From: JADJPO01 sp963724535
GTDB taxonomy: Bacteria; Actinomycetota; Actinomycetes; Actinomycetales; Kineosporiaceae
Length of the DNA: 64,000 nt
Direction of reading: 5' to 3'
Assembly: GCA_963724535.1 (NCBI GenBank)
Contig: CAVRVD010000016.1
Coordinates: 350,377 to 414,376, forward strand
In this document: positions 51,135-60,085 of the stretch, piece by piece
Layout: every line of letters begins with the position of its first letter
Position numbering within the stretch: position 1 is the first letter of the stretch
Translations under genes and position numbers: made by a program
The notes under the pieces: generated by a model
The model's database searches: none
Seen by the model: only the letters and a program-made list of their open reading frames with translations
What the model was told of the DNA's origin: nothing

Positions 51135-51635
51135 TTACCAGCAGATGTCGTTCCGCAATCGCTGGTCATCAAGGACGAGCGTGGCCGCGGGCAACTCGAG
51201 TGCCAATTGGCAGCGTGACCAGCTGCCGGGTGCGATTCCTGAGCCCTTGCCTTCCGGTGCGGCAGCACGCGCGGCCTTGATCGCATAGGCGGCCGCGCCG
51301 AGTTCATGCGCGGCCACGCTTGCGACGGCGCCGGCCTGGCCGGCGGCGTACGCGGCGTGCCGTGCTGCCCCGCGCAGATCTCTGGCGGCGCCCATTGCAT
51401 GGCCGCCCGCCGCGCGAGCCTGCATCATCCCAACTTCGCCACGCACCCAGGCGCGGGCATGCTCGATTGCCTGACGCGGTCGTGGGTCCCAGGGTTGCGT
51501 CGACTCGAAGAGGTCAAGGACGTGCTCCGCGCACGATGCCGCCCAAAGGGCGAAGAGGTTATGATCCGAGTCAGTGAGGGTCCCACCTCGGCGGATCGAC
51601 ACGAAGCGAGGGTCCCGGACCTTCGGGAGGATCAT
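51135..51635 (-). CDS. Imm5-like putative immunity protein
   Basis: 166 residues from ATG 51635. DSDHNLFALWAASCAEHVLD, LFESTQPWDPRPRQAIEHAR, and Ala-rich helices (GAARDLRGAARHAAYAAGQA, GAVASVAAHELGAAAYAIKA) give the repeated helical pattern of the Imm5-like family (ACAEHxLxxFExxxPxDxRPRxAI). Such proteins are annotated as immunity proteins of polymorphic toxins but also occur alone, as here: no toxin gene is nearby. A ribosome site AAGGGAG lies about ten bases upstream. The actual activity is unproven. Confidence 0.78.
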   Translation of the reverse strand: MILPKVRDPRFVSIRRGGTLTDSDHNLFALWAASCAEHVLDLFESTQPWDPRPRQAIEHARAWVRGEVGMMQARAAGGHAMGAARDLRGAARHAAYAAGQAGAVASVAAHELGAAAYAIKAARAAAPEGKGSGIAPGSWSRCQLALELPAATLVLDDQRLRNDICW

Positions 51636-51815
51636 GGTTGGCACTCCCTTGGCATGCACACGCACTGGCAGACTCTCGTGCGTGGAGTGCGGCCTCGTGG
51701 TGAATGTGTGCTCGTTGTCAGACGCGGTGAGGCGTCTCGGTGCCCGGGTGGACACACTCAGGTCCGCGACGTCGTCCTCATCGGCACCAAGAGCGCGCGA
51801 TCCAAGAACGTGCCC

Positions 51816-52553
51816 ATGATGATCGGCGGTGAGGAGGCAGTCCGGCCATCGGCGCCCGACAGTACGGGGTCTCGCCCCGCCTTGCGTCTCGGGTCCTCGA
51901 TCGCGCTCGCGATGGCCGGCGTCACCGTTGTCACCTTCGCGTTGGCGCTGACGGCCCTCCCGAATGACGTCCCCTATCCGTTCACGAGCGACGTCATCGC
52001 CGATCAATGGCCGGGGGACTACCTGTGGATGTACCCGGCCATGCTGTTGATGCTCCTCTTCGTCGCTTTCATCGCGTCGGCGCACGAGTATGCTCCGCCG
52101 GAGCGGAAGATCTTGAGCCTGCTCGGGCTGTGTCTCGCGAGCGTCGCGGCCGCGGTCCTGCTCATCGACTACTTCATCCAGGTCACGGTGATGCAGCCAA
52201 GTCTCGAGAAGGGCCAGCTCGACGGCTGGGCGATGTTGACCCAGTACAACCCGAACGGCGTCTTCATCGCTCTCGAGGAGCTCGGATACCTGCTGATGAG
52301 CATCGCCCTCGCCTGCCTCGCTCCGGTTTTCACGCAACGGAACAGGCTCGAGCGGACGATCCGTTGGCTCTTCCTGCTCAGCCTCGCAGCTGTCGTCTGC
52401 GCGCTCGTCGGCGTCTCGGCGGCGCGCGGAATCTATCGGGGAGATCTCTTCGAGATCATCGTGATCTCGATCGTCTGGTCGACGCTCATCGTCGCCGGGC
52501 CGCTCGTCGCGATCGCGCTCCGGCGCGCCGCTGCCCGCTCGCCCCTCACGTGA
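51816..52553 (+). CDS. Six-helix integral membrane protein, unknown function
   Basis: 245 residues from ATG 51816 (a second ATG follows immediately). Membrane helices are seen at SSIALAMAGVTVVTFALALT, YPAMLLMLLFVAFIASAHE, LLGLCLASVAAAVLLIDYFI, ALEELGYLLMSIALACLAPV, WLFLLSLAAVVCALVGVS and FEIIVISIVWSTLIVAGPLV. The loop YFIQVTVMQPSLEKGQLDGW is polar and outside. I do not know the family by name; similar proteins occur singly in actinobacteria. It is divergent from the Imm5-like gene with 180 bases between, which may hold both promoters. Confidence 0.75.
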   Translation: MMIGGEEAVRPSAPDSTGSRPALRLGSSIALAMAGVTVVTFALALTALPNDVPYPFTSDVIADQWPGDYLWMYPAMLLMLLFVAFIASAHEYAPPERKILSLLGLCLASVAAAVLLIDYFIQVTVMQPSLEKGQLDGWAMLTQYNPNGVFIALEELGYLLMSIALACLAPVFTQRNRLERTIRWLFLLSLAAVVCALVGVSAARGIYRGDLFEIIVISIVWSTLIVAGPLVAIALRRAAARSPLT

Positions 52554-52629
52554 CGAGCCGAAGCTGGAGGGATCACGCAAGAGGTCTGCGGCGGGACCCG
52601 AGGGCTAGCCATCGGGTGAGAATGGGGCC

Positions 52630-53108
52630 ATGCGGGAGGTCAGCAAGTACGCCGCGCACGGGGTCTCGATCGCGGTCCGGGCATGGCCGGCTGGCCGAGA
52701 CTCTCGCCCACCGGTGGTGCTGCTCGCCGGCACCGGTGCCGCGGCCGACGACTGGGATGTCGTGGCGGCTGACCTGAGTCACGATCGAACGGTTCACGCG
52801 GTCGAACTGCGCGGTCACGGTCAGAGCGAGTGGCCGGGCGCCTACTCCATCGACCTCATGGCCCCAGGACGTCGCCCAACTGTTGCCTCAACTTGCTGCC
52901 CGACTGGACCTCATCGGCCACTCGCTCGGTGGCCTGGTGGCCAGCAAGGTCGTGGCCGGTGGCGCCCCGGAGGTTCGGCGCCTTGTGCTCGAAGAGGTCG
53001 GCGTGCAGCATCCACGCCCCGAGCGCCACACCCGCCCGCCCTGACGGTGAGCTCGCGTTCGACTGGGCGATGGTCGAGCAAGTGCGCGCCGAGATCGACT
53101 CGCCCGGG
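52630..53108 (+). pseudogene. Alpha/beta hydrolase, frameshifted and truncated
   Basis: ATG 52630 begins a hydrolase: PPVVLLAGTGAAADDWDVVA, TVHAVELRGHGQSEWPGAYS. After DLMA the frame changes (an extra C in GGCCCC at about 52865) to DVAQLLPQLAARLDLIGHSL with the nucleophile elbow GHSLG, then changes again near 53040 to DGELAFDWAMVEQVRAEID. The coding sequence ends at about 53105, where the antisense regulator remnant begins. The C-terminal third with the catalytic His is missing. The gene is dead. Confidence 0.8.
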
Positions 53109-54483
53109 CCGGTCACGGACCTCGGAGACGATGAGGTCGGCGAGGGCGGGTTCGACCCGCAGCCCCACCCGGGCCGCCGGCTCGGTCACGATCCGCCGCA
53201 GCTCGCCCTCGTCGGGCGGGCCGACCAGCACCGTCGCGGGCCCGGCGCGCCGGGCCAGCGCGGAGTGCCCGGCCAGCAGCCCGAAGAAGTCCGAGCGCAG
53301 CACCAGCACCACCCGGGTCCCGCGCTCGGCCGACCTCGAGCAGCCGGTCCCCGAAGGGGCCCAGCTGGCTGCCGTCGTCGGCGAGCAGCGCTTCCTCGGC
53401 CTGGTCCACGATCAGGACGTCCGGGTGGGAGGTGCTGGCGGCGTCCAGGACTCGCAGCGGCTCGTCCCCGGGCACGACCACCAGCACCGACCAGGCCGCC
53501 GAGGCCGGCAGCGCGCCGTCGGCGAGGGCCGGGACCAGACCGGCCCGGACCAGGGAGGACTTGCCCGCACCGGAGGGACCGGCCACGACCGCCAGGTGGC
53601 CGTCGACCAGCCGGGCCAGGACCTCGTCGACCAGGTGCTCCCGCCCGACGAACAGCCCGGCGTCGTCGATGTCGTAGCGGGCCAGACCCTTGTACGGGCA
53701 CGGACGCCGCGTCGTGGCGACCGGAGCCACCGGGGCGAGGAGCCCCGGGTCCTGCGCGAGGACCCGGGCATGCAGGTCACGCAACCCAGGCCCCGGGTCG
53801 ACGCCGAGGCCCTCGCGCAGGACGGCGGCGCCGCGACGGTAGGCGTCCAGGGCGTCGCCCTGGCGGCCCTGGCGGTACAGGGCCAGGACCAGCAGCTCCC
53901 ACAACCGTTCCCGGTACGGGTCCTCGGGCAGCCGGGCCTCGGCCTGCGCCGACGCCGCCCCCGGATCACCGGCGTCCAGCTGCGCTGTCAGCAGTGCCTC
54001 GACCGCCGCACCGCGCAGCTCCACCAACCGGGCCGCCTCCGCCGCGGGAAACGCGGTGTCCTGCAGATCCGCGAACGGGGTCGGGGAGCGCCACCACGAC
54101 AACGCCTCGCTCAACGCGGCAACCGCCTGCGCCGCAGGCAGATTCGCGGCCTCGTCGAGCACATGCTCGAACCGGCTGACATCAACCAGCCCCGGCGCCA
54201 CCATCACCCGATACCCGCCCTGCACGTGCTCCACCACCGGCGGTGTCGACGGGTCGGCCCGGGCCAGGGCGGTCCGCAACCGCGCGACATGACTGGCAAG
54301 GGTCCGTTCCGCGCTGCCCGGGTGATCATCACCCCAGGCCGCGTCGAGGAGGGCGTCGACCGAGACCACAGCCCCCGGGCGAACGAGAAGGGCAGTCAGG
54401 ATCCGCCTCGGTACGGGCCCACCCACCGAGACAGGTCCGTCCGGGCCATCGACCACCAACGGGCCCAACACCCGGAGCCTCAC
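53109..54483 (-). pseudogene. BTAD/SARP-type regulator with ATPase domain, frameshifted and truncated
   Basis: GTG 54483 begins RLRVLGPLVVDGPDGPVSVG: an OmpR-like winged helix, then a BTAD domain (VVEHVQGGYRVMVAPGLVDV, AALSEALSWWRSPTPFADLQ). An nSTAND-type ATPase follows (Walker A VVAGPSGAGKSSLVRAG, Walker B VLIVDQAEEAL). At about 53335 the frame breaks after LLEVGR and continues in the next frame (VLVLRSDFFGLLAGHSALAR) up to VSEV near 53115, where it stops against the hydrolase remnant. The usual WD40/TPR C-terminal half of these 1000-residue proteins is absent. DNA-binding parts are intact. Confidence 0.8.
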
Positions 54484-54559
54484 CCCGATCACCGTACGCG
54501 CCCACAACCCGCCCCGACGAGGACGACGGCGTCGCTCCGGCGTGAGTCAGTTGCAGCAA

Positions 54560-54720
54560 TAGATCGCCAATGCCGACCGGGCGGATCGAGCCGTGGCCGT
54601 GCGGCATGCCCGGTCACATCGCCGTCGGGCGGACGGGGTGTTCGTCATCGACGCCAAGAACTATCGAAGGAAGAAGGTGCAGGCCAGGTCCGAGGGCGGG
54701 TGGGGCGACCGCGCACTCAG
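54560..54720 (+). pseudogene. NERD-domain nuclease remnant
   Basis: About 45 codons read GVFVIDAKNYRRKKVQARSE, the conserved core strand and motif of the NERD nuclease-related domain (vfvIDaKxY). No start or end of a gene is left on either side. It sits between the BTAD regulator remnant and the HEPN gene. Confidence 0.55.
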
Positions 54721-54742
54721 AAACCCTTCGTCACTCCAGAGA

Positions 54743-55225
54743 TCAGCCCGAAGCGTCGACACCGTTCTCTGGTGTGCGCTCACGATTCGGTGGTGGACGA
54801 CGACGGCCAGCCGTGGTGGGTGGTTGTGCGCTCGACGTGGTGGCAGGGTCCGTTCGGCCGGTCACCTGTGCCTCGGCTGCCGTGACGAGCTTGTCGGCGG
54901 CGCGCATGGCCTGCGTGACCTTGTTGGCGACCAGCAGCTTCTCCCCGTAGTGCGCGGTGTCCTTCAGATCCAGCAGCGCGCTGAGCGCCTTGGCGAGCTC
55001 GCTGTCGATGTCGTCGAGCAGATCGACCGCCGCCCGATGGTCGGAGCCTCGAGATCGACGGCCCAGCGTCGAGCAGCAGACGGCATCCGATGCCGCGATG
55101 CCTGCAAGGACGGCGTTGCCCACGGTGACGTTGGCCCAGGCCCGAGGCTCGATCTCGGAGGCGATCGTCTCGGCGACGGTGAGGTAGGGGCGAGCCACCT
55201 TTGCGCGTGCCTTGGCCTCGCTCAT
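54743..55225 (-). CDS. HEPN-domain protein (putative toxin of an MNT-HEPN pair)
   Basis: 160 residues from ATG 55225. Helices EAKARAKVARPYLTVAETIA and WANVTVGNAVLAGIAASDAV are followed by GRRSRGSDHRAAVDLLDDID, which carries an RxxxxxH motif in the HEPN RNase position, and AHYGEKLLVANKVTQAMRAA. The Pro/Arg-rich last 35 residues look atypical and may be translated junction sequence. It starts 20 bases after the MNT gene on the same strand, the standard two-gene arrangement in which the MNT protein neutralises HEPN, often by adding AMP. A decayed copy is at 39463-39583. Confidence 0.72.
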   Translation of the reverse strand: MSEAKARAKVARPYLTVAETIASEIEPRAWANVTVGNAVLAGIAASDAVCCSTLGRRSRGSDHRAAVDLLDDIDSELAKALSALLDLKDTAHYGEKLLVANKVTQAMRAADKLVTAAEAQVTGRTDPATTSSAQPPTTAGRRRPPPNRERTPENGVDASG

Positions 55226-55245
55226 CCCGCAGGTGGGTTGTCTGC

Positions 55246-55911
55246 TCACCGCAGCCTTCGCAGCAATGCCTCGAACCGTTCGCCAACCAGGTGGACGGTG
55301 TCGGCTTGCCACGCCGCCACAATCGGTTCTTCAGCGGAGATCGCCTCACGCAGCTGGGACACGGATAACTCCACGAAGATGAGGGGGTTGCCGGTGACGC
55401 GACGCACTCTGTCACGGGCCACCGACAGGGATTCCTCCCACAGCGGGTCATCGGCCGGCACGTTGTCGGCGCGCACGAGGAGGATGTCGATGTCGCTTGC
55501 GGTGTCTGCGTCCTGGCGAGCGAATGATCCGAACACGCTGGCGTGCACCGGTGCGACGGGCCAGGAGGCGGACTCCGTCCGCAGGAACTGCAGGAGGCTC
55601 GACCGCAGCGTCACCAGGTCGACGATCGGGCCGGCCGCCAAGTGGTCGCGGTTCAACGAGCAGAGCAGACTGCGGCCCGCTTGCTCGGTGCGCACCAGGC
55701 CGTGCTCGACGAGGCGCTCCAGAACCACCCGAACGGTGCTGTGTTGCAGGCCGGCGAGGCGGGCGATCTCTCGGACGCCGAACCGGGTCTGTGCTCCGGC
55801 GAGCACTCGGATGACGGCTGCCATCGACGGCGACATCACGACGGATGCGGGCTCGGACAGGTGCACGGGGGCCTCCTCGAACGACGAGCTCTGGACGACT
55901 ATATCGTCCAT
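55246..55911 (-). CDS. MNT-type nucleotidyltransferase with N-terminal winged helix (putative antitoxin)
   Basis: 221 residues from ATG 55911. AGAQTRFGVREIARLAGLQH and STVRVVLERLVEHGLVRTEQ form a winged helix-turn-helix. The nucleotidyltransferase motif VFGSFARQDADTASDIDILL (GSxAR and SDID metal ligands) follows, and a helical C terminus ends in VGERFEALLRRLR. It is probably the antitoxin for the downstream HEPN protein and can bind DNA itself. The perfect palindrome at 55904-55919 overlaps its own start codon, which suggests tight autoregulation. A core-deleted copy is at 39584-39925. Confidence 0.85.
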   Translation of the reverse strand: MDDIVVQSSSFEEAPVHLSEPASVVMSPSMAAVIRVLAGAQTRFGVREIARLAGLQHSTVRVVLERLVEHGLVRTEQAGRSLLCSLNRDHLAAGPIVDLVTLRSSLLQFLRTESASWPVAPVHASVFGSFARQDADTASDIDILLVRADNVPADDPLWEESLSVARDRVRRVTGNPLIFVELSVSQLREAISAEEPIVAAWQADTVHLVGERFEALLRRLR

Positions 55912-55919
55912 ATGGACGA
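55904..55919. promoter_or_regulatory. Perfect 16-bp palindrome over the MNT start codon
   Basis: TCGTCCATATGGACGA is its own reverse complement, and its central ATG on the minus strand is the start codon of the MNT gene. Binding here would block both transcription start and translation. The winged-helix domain of the MNT protein is the obvious candidate ligand (inference). Confidence 0.7.
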
Positions 55920-56172
55920 GTTACTTATCCAGATGGGGCACCGGGATCAAGAAGGCGGGCGCATTCCGGGCAGCCTGAATACCATGCCTCGGTGCACGTA
56001 GGCAGCCCTGGCCGGGACCACCTCGGGGCGGACCCTGATCATGGTGCTGGCCTTGGGTGATGTGACTGGCGCCCGGCGGTTGGTCACTCCGTTCGCACCA
56101 CGGCACACCGTTCGCCGTCGTTTCGCAACACGTTTGCTCCCATGACGGCAGCCGCGTGGGGTGACTCGGAGG
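55912..56172. repeat. Upstream part of the MNT-HEPN repeat
   Basis: 55928-56005 (GATGGGGCACCGGG and on) matches 39932-39990 upstream of the decayed copy. Together 54945-56005 and 39463-39990 form one duplicated locus. The part 56006-56172 has no supported feature. Confidence 0.7.
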
Positions 56173-56427
56173 TCAGTGATTGGCGGGTGCGCGGGCGATG
56201 TGGCCGATGGAGATGAGCTCGTCGGTGACGGTATAGAGCACCCGGTACCGGCCGACCCGCAGCCGGTAGAGGCCCGTGGAGCCGAATGGGAAGGCGTCCT
56301 CGGGGTAGGGGTCCTCCGTGAGGGCATCGACGGCGGCGAGGACGGCGCGCAGGCCGTCGGGGTCGTCGGCGAGGAACGCGGTGGCCTGGTGGATGGCCTT
56401 CTCGTCGAGGGAGACATGGCGGCTCAC
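56173..56427 (-). CDS. RelE/ParE-type toxin
   Basis: 84 residues: MSRHVSLDEKAIHQATAFLA, DDPDGLRAVLAAVDALTEDP, PEDAFPFGSTGLYRLRVGRY and RVLYTVTDELISIGHIARAP show the RelE fold, with the LYRLRVGRYRVLY strand pair that carries the basic catalytic residues. Active RelE toxins cleave mRNA on the ribosome. It starts 19 bases after the antitoxin stop on the same strand. Length is normal for the family. This pair is not part of any repeat seen in the window. Confidence 0.88.
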   Translation of the reverse strand: MSRHVSLDEKAIHQATAFLADDPDGLRAVLAAVDALTEDPYPEDAFPFGSTGLYRLRVGRYRVLYTVTDELISIGHIARAPANH

Positions 56428-56446
56428 GTGGACGGACGGGAGCGGG

Positions 56447-56719
56447 TCAGTCGGCCAGGCCGAGGCGCCGGCGGACCTCGGGCAGTGGCACGTAGTTCGT
56501 CTCGCCCCGGGCCTCGCGGGCGAGCCAGTCCTGCGCCGCAGCGGCGTCCTCGGCGTCCTCGAGCGCCTGGGCCGACGCCGCGCTCTCCAGCGCGCGCAGG
56601 CGCAGGAACTCGCCGAGAGGGACGATGACGGCGGCTTGGCCGCCGAGGTGGATCAGCTCGTACGGGTCGGTCACAGGATGGTCGCCGGGGTGAACTGGAC
56701 CGACCGGCTCGGCGGACAT
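56447..56719 (-). CDS. Antitoxin of the RelE pair (Phd/RelB-like)
   Basis: 90 residues from ATG 56719 (MSAEPVGPVHPGDHPVTDPY). ELIHLGGQAAVIVPLGEFLR and LRALESAASAQALEDAEDAA resemble Phd/YefM-type antitoxins with a beta strand that ends in VPLxEF, then an acidic helical tail ending in VPLPEVRRRLGLAD. An in-frame upstream ATG (56815) adds unlikely basic sequence. It precedes the toxin in the usual order and is probably the autoregulator of the pair. No clear operator palindrome was found in the 170 bases upstream. Confidence 0.8.
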   Translation of the reverse strand: MSAEPVGPVHPGDHPVTDPYELIHLGGQAAVIVPLGEFLRLRALESAASAQALEDAEDAAAAQDWLAREARGETNYVPLPEVRRRLGLAD

Positions 56720-56891
56720 GGCTGACCACTCCCTCGTCTCGTGCTTCAACCGATCGTAGCGGGGCGGTGCGACCGGTCCGGAGGAGCTCTTCGGTGCGAC
56801 CTGTCGGCGGTGCATCGGCTCCTGCGAGGCGCCCGCGCACGATCCATATCGACAGCTTCGAGGTCCGGGTGGCCACGTCCGGTCGGCTTGT

Positions 56892-57398
56892 TCAGTTCTC
56901 CGGCCGGCGACGGCTGCTGAGTACGGGGCTGAGCGTGAAGGGCTCGCCCGGGGCGAGCAGGTGGATCCGGTCCGGGTTGTCGACGAGGCCGTCGAGGGCG
57001 GCGGGGTCGGCGTTGAAGGGCGGGAAGTCGGGGGCGTCCACGCATCCCCAGTGGTGCAGGAGTAGGGGCGTGTCGGGGTAGGTGTTGGCCAGCCGGACCG
57101 CGCCGGCGAGGGTGAAGTGCCATTCGCTGTCGGAGAAGTCGAACAGCAGGGCGTCGGGGGCGGGCATCGTCAGGTGGTGGTCGAGGATGAGGCATGAGTC
57201 GCCGGGTGCCCAGATGGTGCCGTCCGCAGTGGTGATCCAGAAGCCGCAGGCGTCCCCGTCGGCGAAGACGCGGTCGGCGGCTCCCGGAGTGTCGTTCTGC
57301 CAGGCGTGGTCGGCAAGGGTGACCTGGACTCGGACCGGTCCGACGTCGAAGGTGTCGCCGATGTCGTGGCCGGCAGCGGGCAGGCGCTCGTCGGTCAT
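56892..57398 (-). CDS. MBL-fold metallohydrolase, C-terminal part only
   Basis: 168 residues from ATG 57398. GHDIGDTFDVGPVRVQVTLA, DHAWQND, TIWAPGDSCLILDHHLTMPA and TPLLLHHWGCVDAPDFPPFN correspond to the second half of MBL-fold hydrolases of the UPF0173 kind, with later metal-ligand regions. The N-terminal half with the HxHxDH motif is missing, so the zinc site is incomplete. The ATG shares a TCATGA with the divergent MNT gene start. Probably a truncated gene left by the rearrangement that brought in the MNT gene. Confidence 0.6.
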   Translation of the reverse strand: MTDERLPAAGHDIGDTFDVGPVRVQVTLADHAWQNDTPGAADRVFADGDACGFWITTADGTIWAPGDSCLILDHHLTMPAPDALLFDFSDSEWHFTLAGAVRLANTYPDTPLLLHHWGCVDAPDFPPFNADPAALDGLVDNPDRIHLLAPGEPFTLSPVLSSRRRPEN

Positions 57399-57717
57399 GA
57401 CGGAGCCGACCGCCGCGACGCTGCGGCTACGTGCTGCCCTCACGTTGCATCGGAGTCGCATCGGCGAGGTGCTGGACCGGTATGGCGCCACCAACCCACG
57501 CCTGTTCGGTTCAGTGGCCCGTGGCGACGCTCGCGAGGACAGCGATCTGGATCTTCTGGTCGACCTGGCTCCAGGTGCCGGAAACGAGCTTCTACGCGTG
57601 TCCGGGCTCGCCGAGGAACTAGGCGAGCTCCTGGGGGTGCGAGTCGATGTTGTGGCGGCACCCCTACTGCGTGACCAGGTCTCCGCCACCGCCCTCGGAG
57701 ACGCGGTGGCCGTGTGA
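57397..57717 (+). CDS. MNT-type nucleotidyltransferase (second locus)
   Basis: 106 residues from ATG 57397. TLHRSRIGEVLDRYGATNPR precedes LFGSVARGDAREDSDLDLLV, the GSxxRGDxxxxSDxDLLV motif with all metal ligands, then LRVSGLAEELGELLGVRVDV. It is the short MntA/MNT antitoxin form without a DNA-binding domain. The stop overlaps the start of a HEPN partner (GTGA, 57714-57717), which is broken after 22 codons. The antitoxin thus remains without its toxin. Confidence 0.85.
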   Translation: MTEPTAATLRLRAALTLHRSRIGEVLDRYGATNPRLFGSVARGDAREDSDLDLLVDLAPGAGNELLRVSGLAEELGELLGVRVDVVAAPLLRDQVSATALGDAVAV

Positions 57718-57821
57718 GCCGCTCGGACGCGGAGCGCCTGGAGGACATCCGGGCCGCGATCTCTCGTTGCATCGCCTGCGTGGTGCGCGGCGTCTCGTCC
57801 GCGGCTACCAGCGCGAGGTGA
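57714..57821 (+). pseudogene. HepT-like HEPN gene, decapitated
   Basis: GTG 57714 begins MSRSDAERLEDIRAAISRC, the N-terminal helix of HepT-type HEPN toxins. After codon 22 the reading frame enters the GyrI-like repeat boundary (GTGCGCGGCGTCTCG) and stops at 57821. The RxxxxH catalytic motif is lost. It marks a recombination junction shared with 37874. Confidence 0.75.
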
Positions 57822-58467
57822 CCGGTTGGCGCAGGATCGTGCGCAGCTTCGCCGGCTCGGTGCGGCGGGGGTCGGACAGGTAGATCTCGTGGTGGCGGCC
57901 GTTGAAGGTCAGGCCGTGCTCGGGCAGGTACTCCTGGTGCAGCCGGGCAAGGACGGGCGCCTCGGAGTCGTAGGAGCCGATGTGCAGGATCTGCACGCTG
58001 GTGCCTTCGGTGTACGGCGCGAAGCGCACGCGATCCAGCGCCGCGAGCTTCTTCTTCCGCGCCGCGGCCGTCGCCGTCTCGACGATCTCGGGGGTGATCC
58101 AGGCGGGTTGGGTGATCATCATGGTCCAGTCCCAGGCGCTCTTGTCCCGGGCGACGAAGGCGCGGGGGTCCTCGGCGCTCCACAGCCCTTCCAGTGGCCC
58201 CACGGTGTGCACCCGCCCGAGCTCGCGCTTGGCGGTCGCGCGGACGGCGTAGGACAGGGCGTACAGCGCTTCGACGGCCTCGGCATAGGCGGGGGAGGTG
58301 TTCGGGTCTCCGTGCCCGTCGACCATCAGGAACACCAGCTCGGGGACCTGGACGACGTGGAAGCCGCCGGCCCGGGGCGCGTACAGCGCGGCGTGGTCCT
58401 TCTTGATGTCGTACGGCCTGGTGGCCGACGGCGTGCTGTCGGGGGCCGTGATGTCGTGGGCGTCCAT
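57805..58467 (-). CDS. GyrI-like domain protein, copy 4
   Basis: 220 residues from ATG 58467 (MDAHDITAPDSTPSATRPYD). The fold is complete: FHVVQVPELVFLMVDGHGDP, VHTVGPLEGLWSAEDPRAFV, PYTEGTSVQILHIGSYDSEA, and the end ILRQPVTSRW. Compared with copy 3 it has ten extra residues near the start. It follows the DUF222-HNH gene (broken here) on the same strand after 34 bases, as in copy 1, so the two are probably one transcription unit. Ligand unknown. Confidence 0.85.
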   Translation of the reverse strand: MDAHDITAPDSTPSATRPYDIKKDHAALYAPRAGGFHVVQVPELVFLMVDGHGDPNTSPAYAEAVEALYALSYAVRATAKRELGRVHTVGPLEGLWSAEDPRAFVARDKSAWDWTMMITQPAWITPEIVETATAAARKKKLAALDRVRFAPYTEGTSVQILHIGSYDSEAPVLARLHQEYLPEHGLTFNGRHHEIYLSDPRRTEPAKLRTILRQPVTSRW

Positions 58468-58501
58468 GTCGCCGGTTATCCCATCCGACCCCGGGTGAGG
58501 G

Positions 58502-60079
58502 TCAAGTCGGCACCGGCGCCGGCTGCGGCGCCGACCTACCGGCCAGAACGACGGCTCCCCTCGCCGCCGGCAACGCTATGTCCGCCGGTGGAGGCGGATC
58601 GTCTTCGTGCCGCGGGCGTCGGTGGAGATCGTGTGGCTGTAGTTCGGGTCGTCGAGCCGATGGTGATGGAAGGAGCAGACGGGCACGGCGTTCCCGAGAT
58701 TGGTGGGTCCGCCGTCGGCCCACGGTCTGGTGTGGTGGATCTCGCACCAGGCGAAGGGACGGTCGCAGCCGTCGACGGCGCAGGAGTCGTACAGGCCGGC
58801 GAGCGCGACGCGTTGGGCCTGGCTGAACAGCCGGGTGGTGCGGCCGAGGTCCAGGGGCACCGAGGTGGTGCCGAGCACGGCGGGGATGATGCCGGCGGTG
58901 CAGGCCAGGCGGCGGGCTTCGGCGGCGGAGATCTCGGTGCCGGTGTCGACTCCGGCGGCTCCGAGGCCGGAGACGAGCTTGTCGTGGTCGAGGGTGACCA
59001 CGACGGTGGCGGCCACCTTGTGGGAGAGGTGGTCGGTCGGCAGGCGTTCGAGCAGCGACACGAACGCGAGGCCGTAGGCGTGGGCCCAGTCGGTGGCCAT
59101 GGCCTTGCCGTCGACCTGGCCGTCGGTCGTGTAGTCCGAGGGGGACGGCAGGTCGGCGCCGGCTCGTCGGCCGCGTCGCGGAAGAAGGCCTGGCCCGCAC
59201 CGGCATCGTCCCGAGCGGCCGTGTCCGCAGCGGCGTCCCGCGTAGCGGTGGCGTGCGAAGGGCCCCCGGCACGCGGAGCACCCTGAGTACCGGCAGCCCC
59301 GGGAGCACCCCATGCCGCGTTCTGCTGCTGGCGACGCGGCGCGGTCATCTGCTGGATGATCTTGCGCAGGGCCGACGCGGCGAAGGTGGGGATGGTGAAG
59401 CTGCCGCTGGTGGTGCCGTCGTGGTTGTCGCGCAGGGTCAACCGGGTGCGGGCCCGGGCCCGGTCTCCTCCTCGGCGCGCAGCGTGTCGCCGTGGTGTGC
59501 GTCGACCTCCTCGGCCGACCGCGCGATCGCCTCCAGCGCGCGACGCGCCGCGCGACGGAGCCGGGCCGGGTCGAGGGTCCGTGCCTGCTCGACCAGGTGC
59601 CGTTCGATGCGGTCGCGCTCGGCGGGCGTGACGTCGTCCGGGAGGTCCTTGATGGCTCGGGCGATGACGCGAGCGTGATCGCTGGACAGTGACCCCTCGG
59701 CCATCGCCTCTCGCGTGGTGTCGAGTCCGTCGTCGAGGGACTTGGCGAGGTTGACCTGGCTGGCGGCGTCCGCGGCGTTGGACCGGGTGGCGCGGGCGTA
59801 CCAGGCACCGGTGCTGGCGGCGCCGCTCTGGTCGGCGACCCGCGCGGAATCCACCCGTGCCAACGCCGCGAGCCGAGCGGCGTCCAGGCGGCGCGCCAGC
59901 CGCTCGATCGCCTGGACGTCGCTGCCGGTGACGGTCGTCCCGGCGCCGTCCAGGCAGGCCCGCAGCCCTGCGACCATGTCGCCGGCGGCGCGCACCCAGC
60001 CGGCGACGTCGCAGGGGTTCGGCAGCCCGGTCGGCCGCATCGGCGGGGCCGGTGCGGTGAACGATGGCTGCGCTGACAT
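58502..60079 (-). pseudogene. DUF222-HNH endonuclease (13E12 type), copy 4, frameshifted
   Basis: ATG 60079 (MSAQPSFTAPAPPMRPTGLP) begins an intact DUF222 domain up to 59465, where the frame breaks (EEETGPG against EEDRARA in copy 1). It resumes as RLTLRDNHDGTTSGSFTIPT, breaks again at 59145 (five G instead of six), and resumes through the HNH motif (CAVDGCDRPFAWCEIHHTRP, VCSFHHHRL). A third change at 58586 alters the last residues and moves the stop from 58502 to 58576. Without correction only the DUF222 half is made. The SOS-type promoter is, in contrast, better conserved than that of copy 1. Confidence 0.85.
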
Positions 60080-60085
60080 GCCTTC

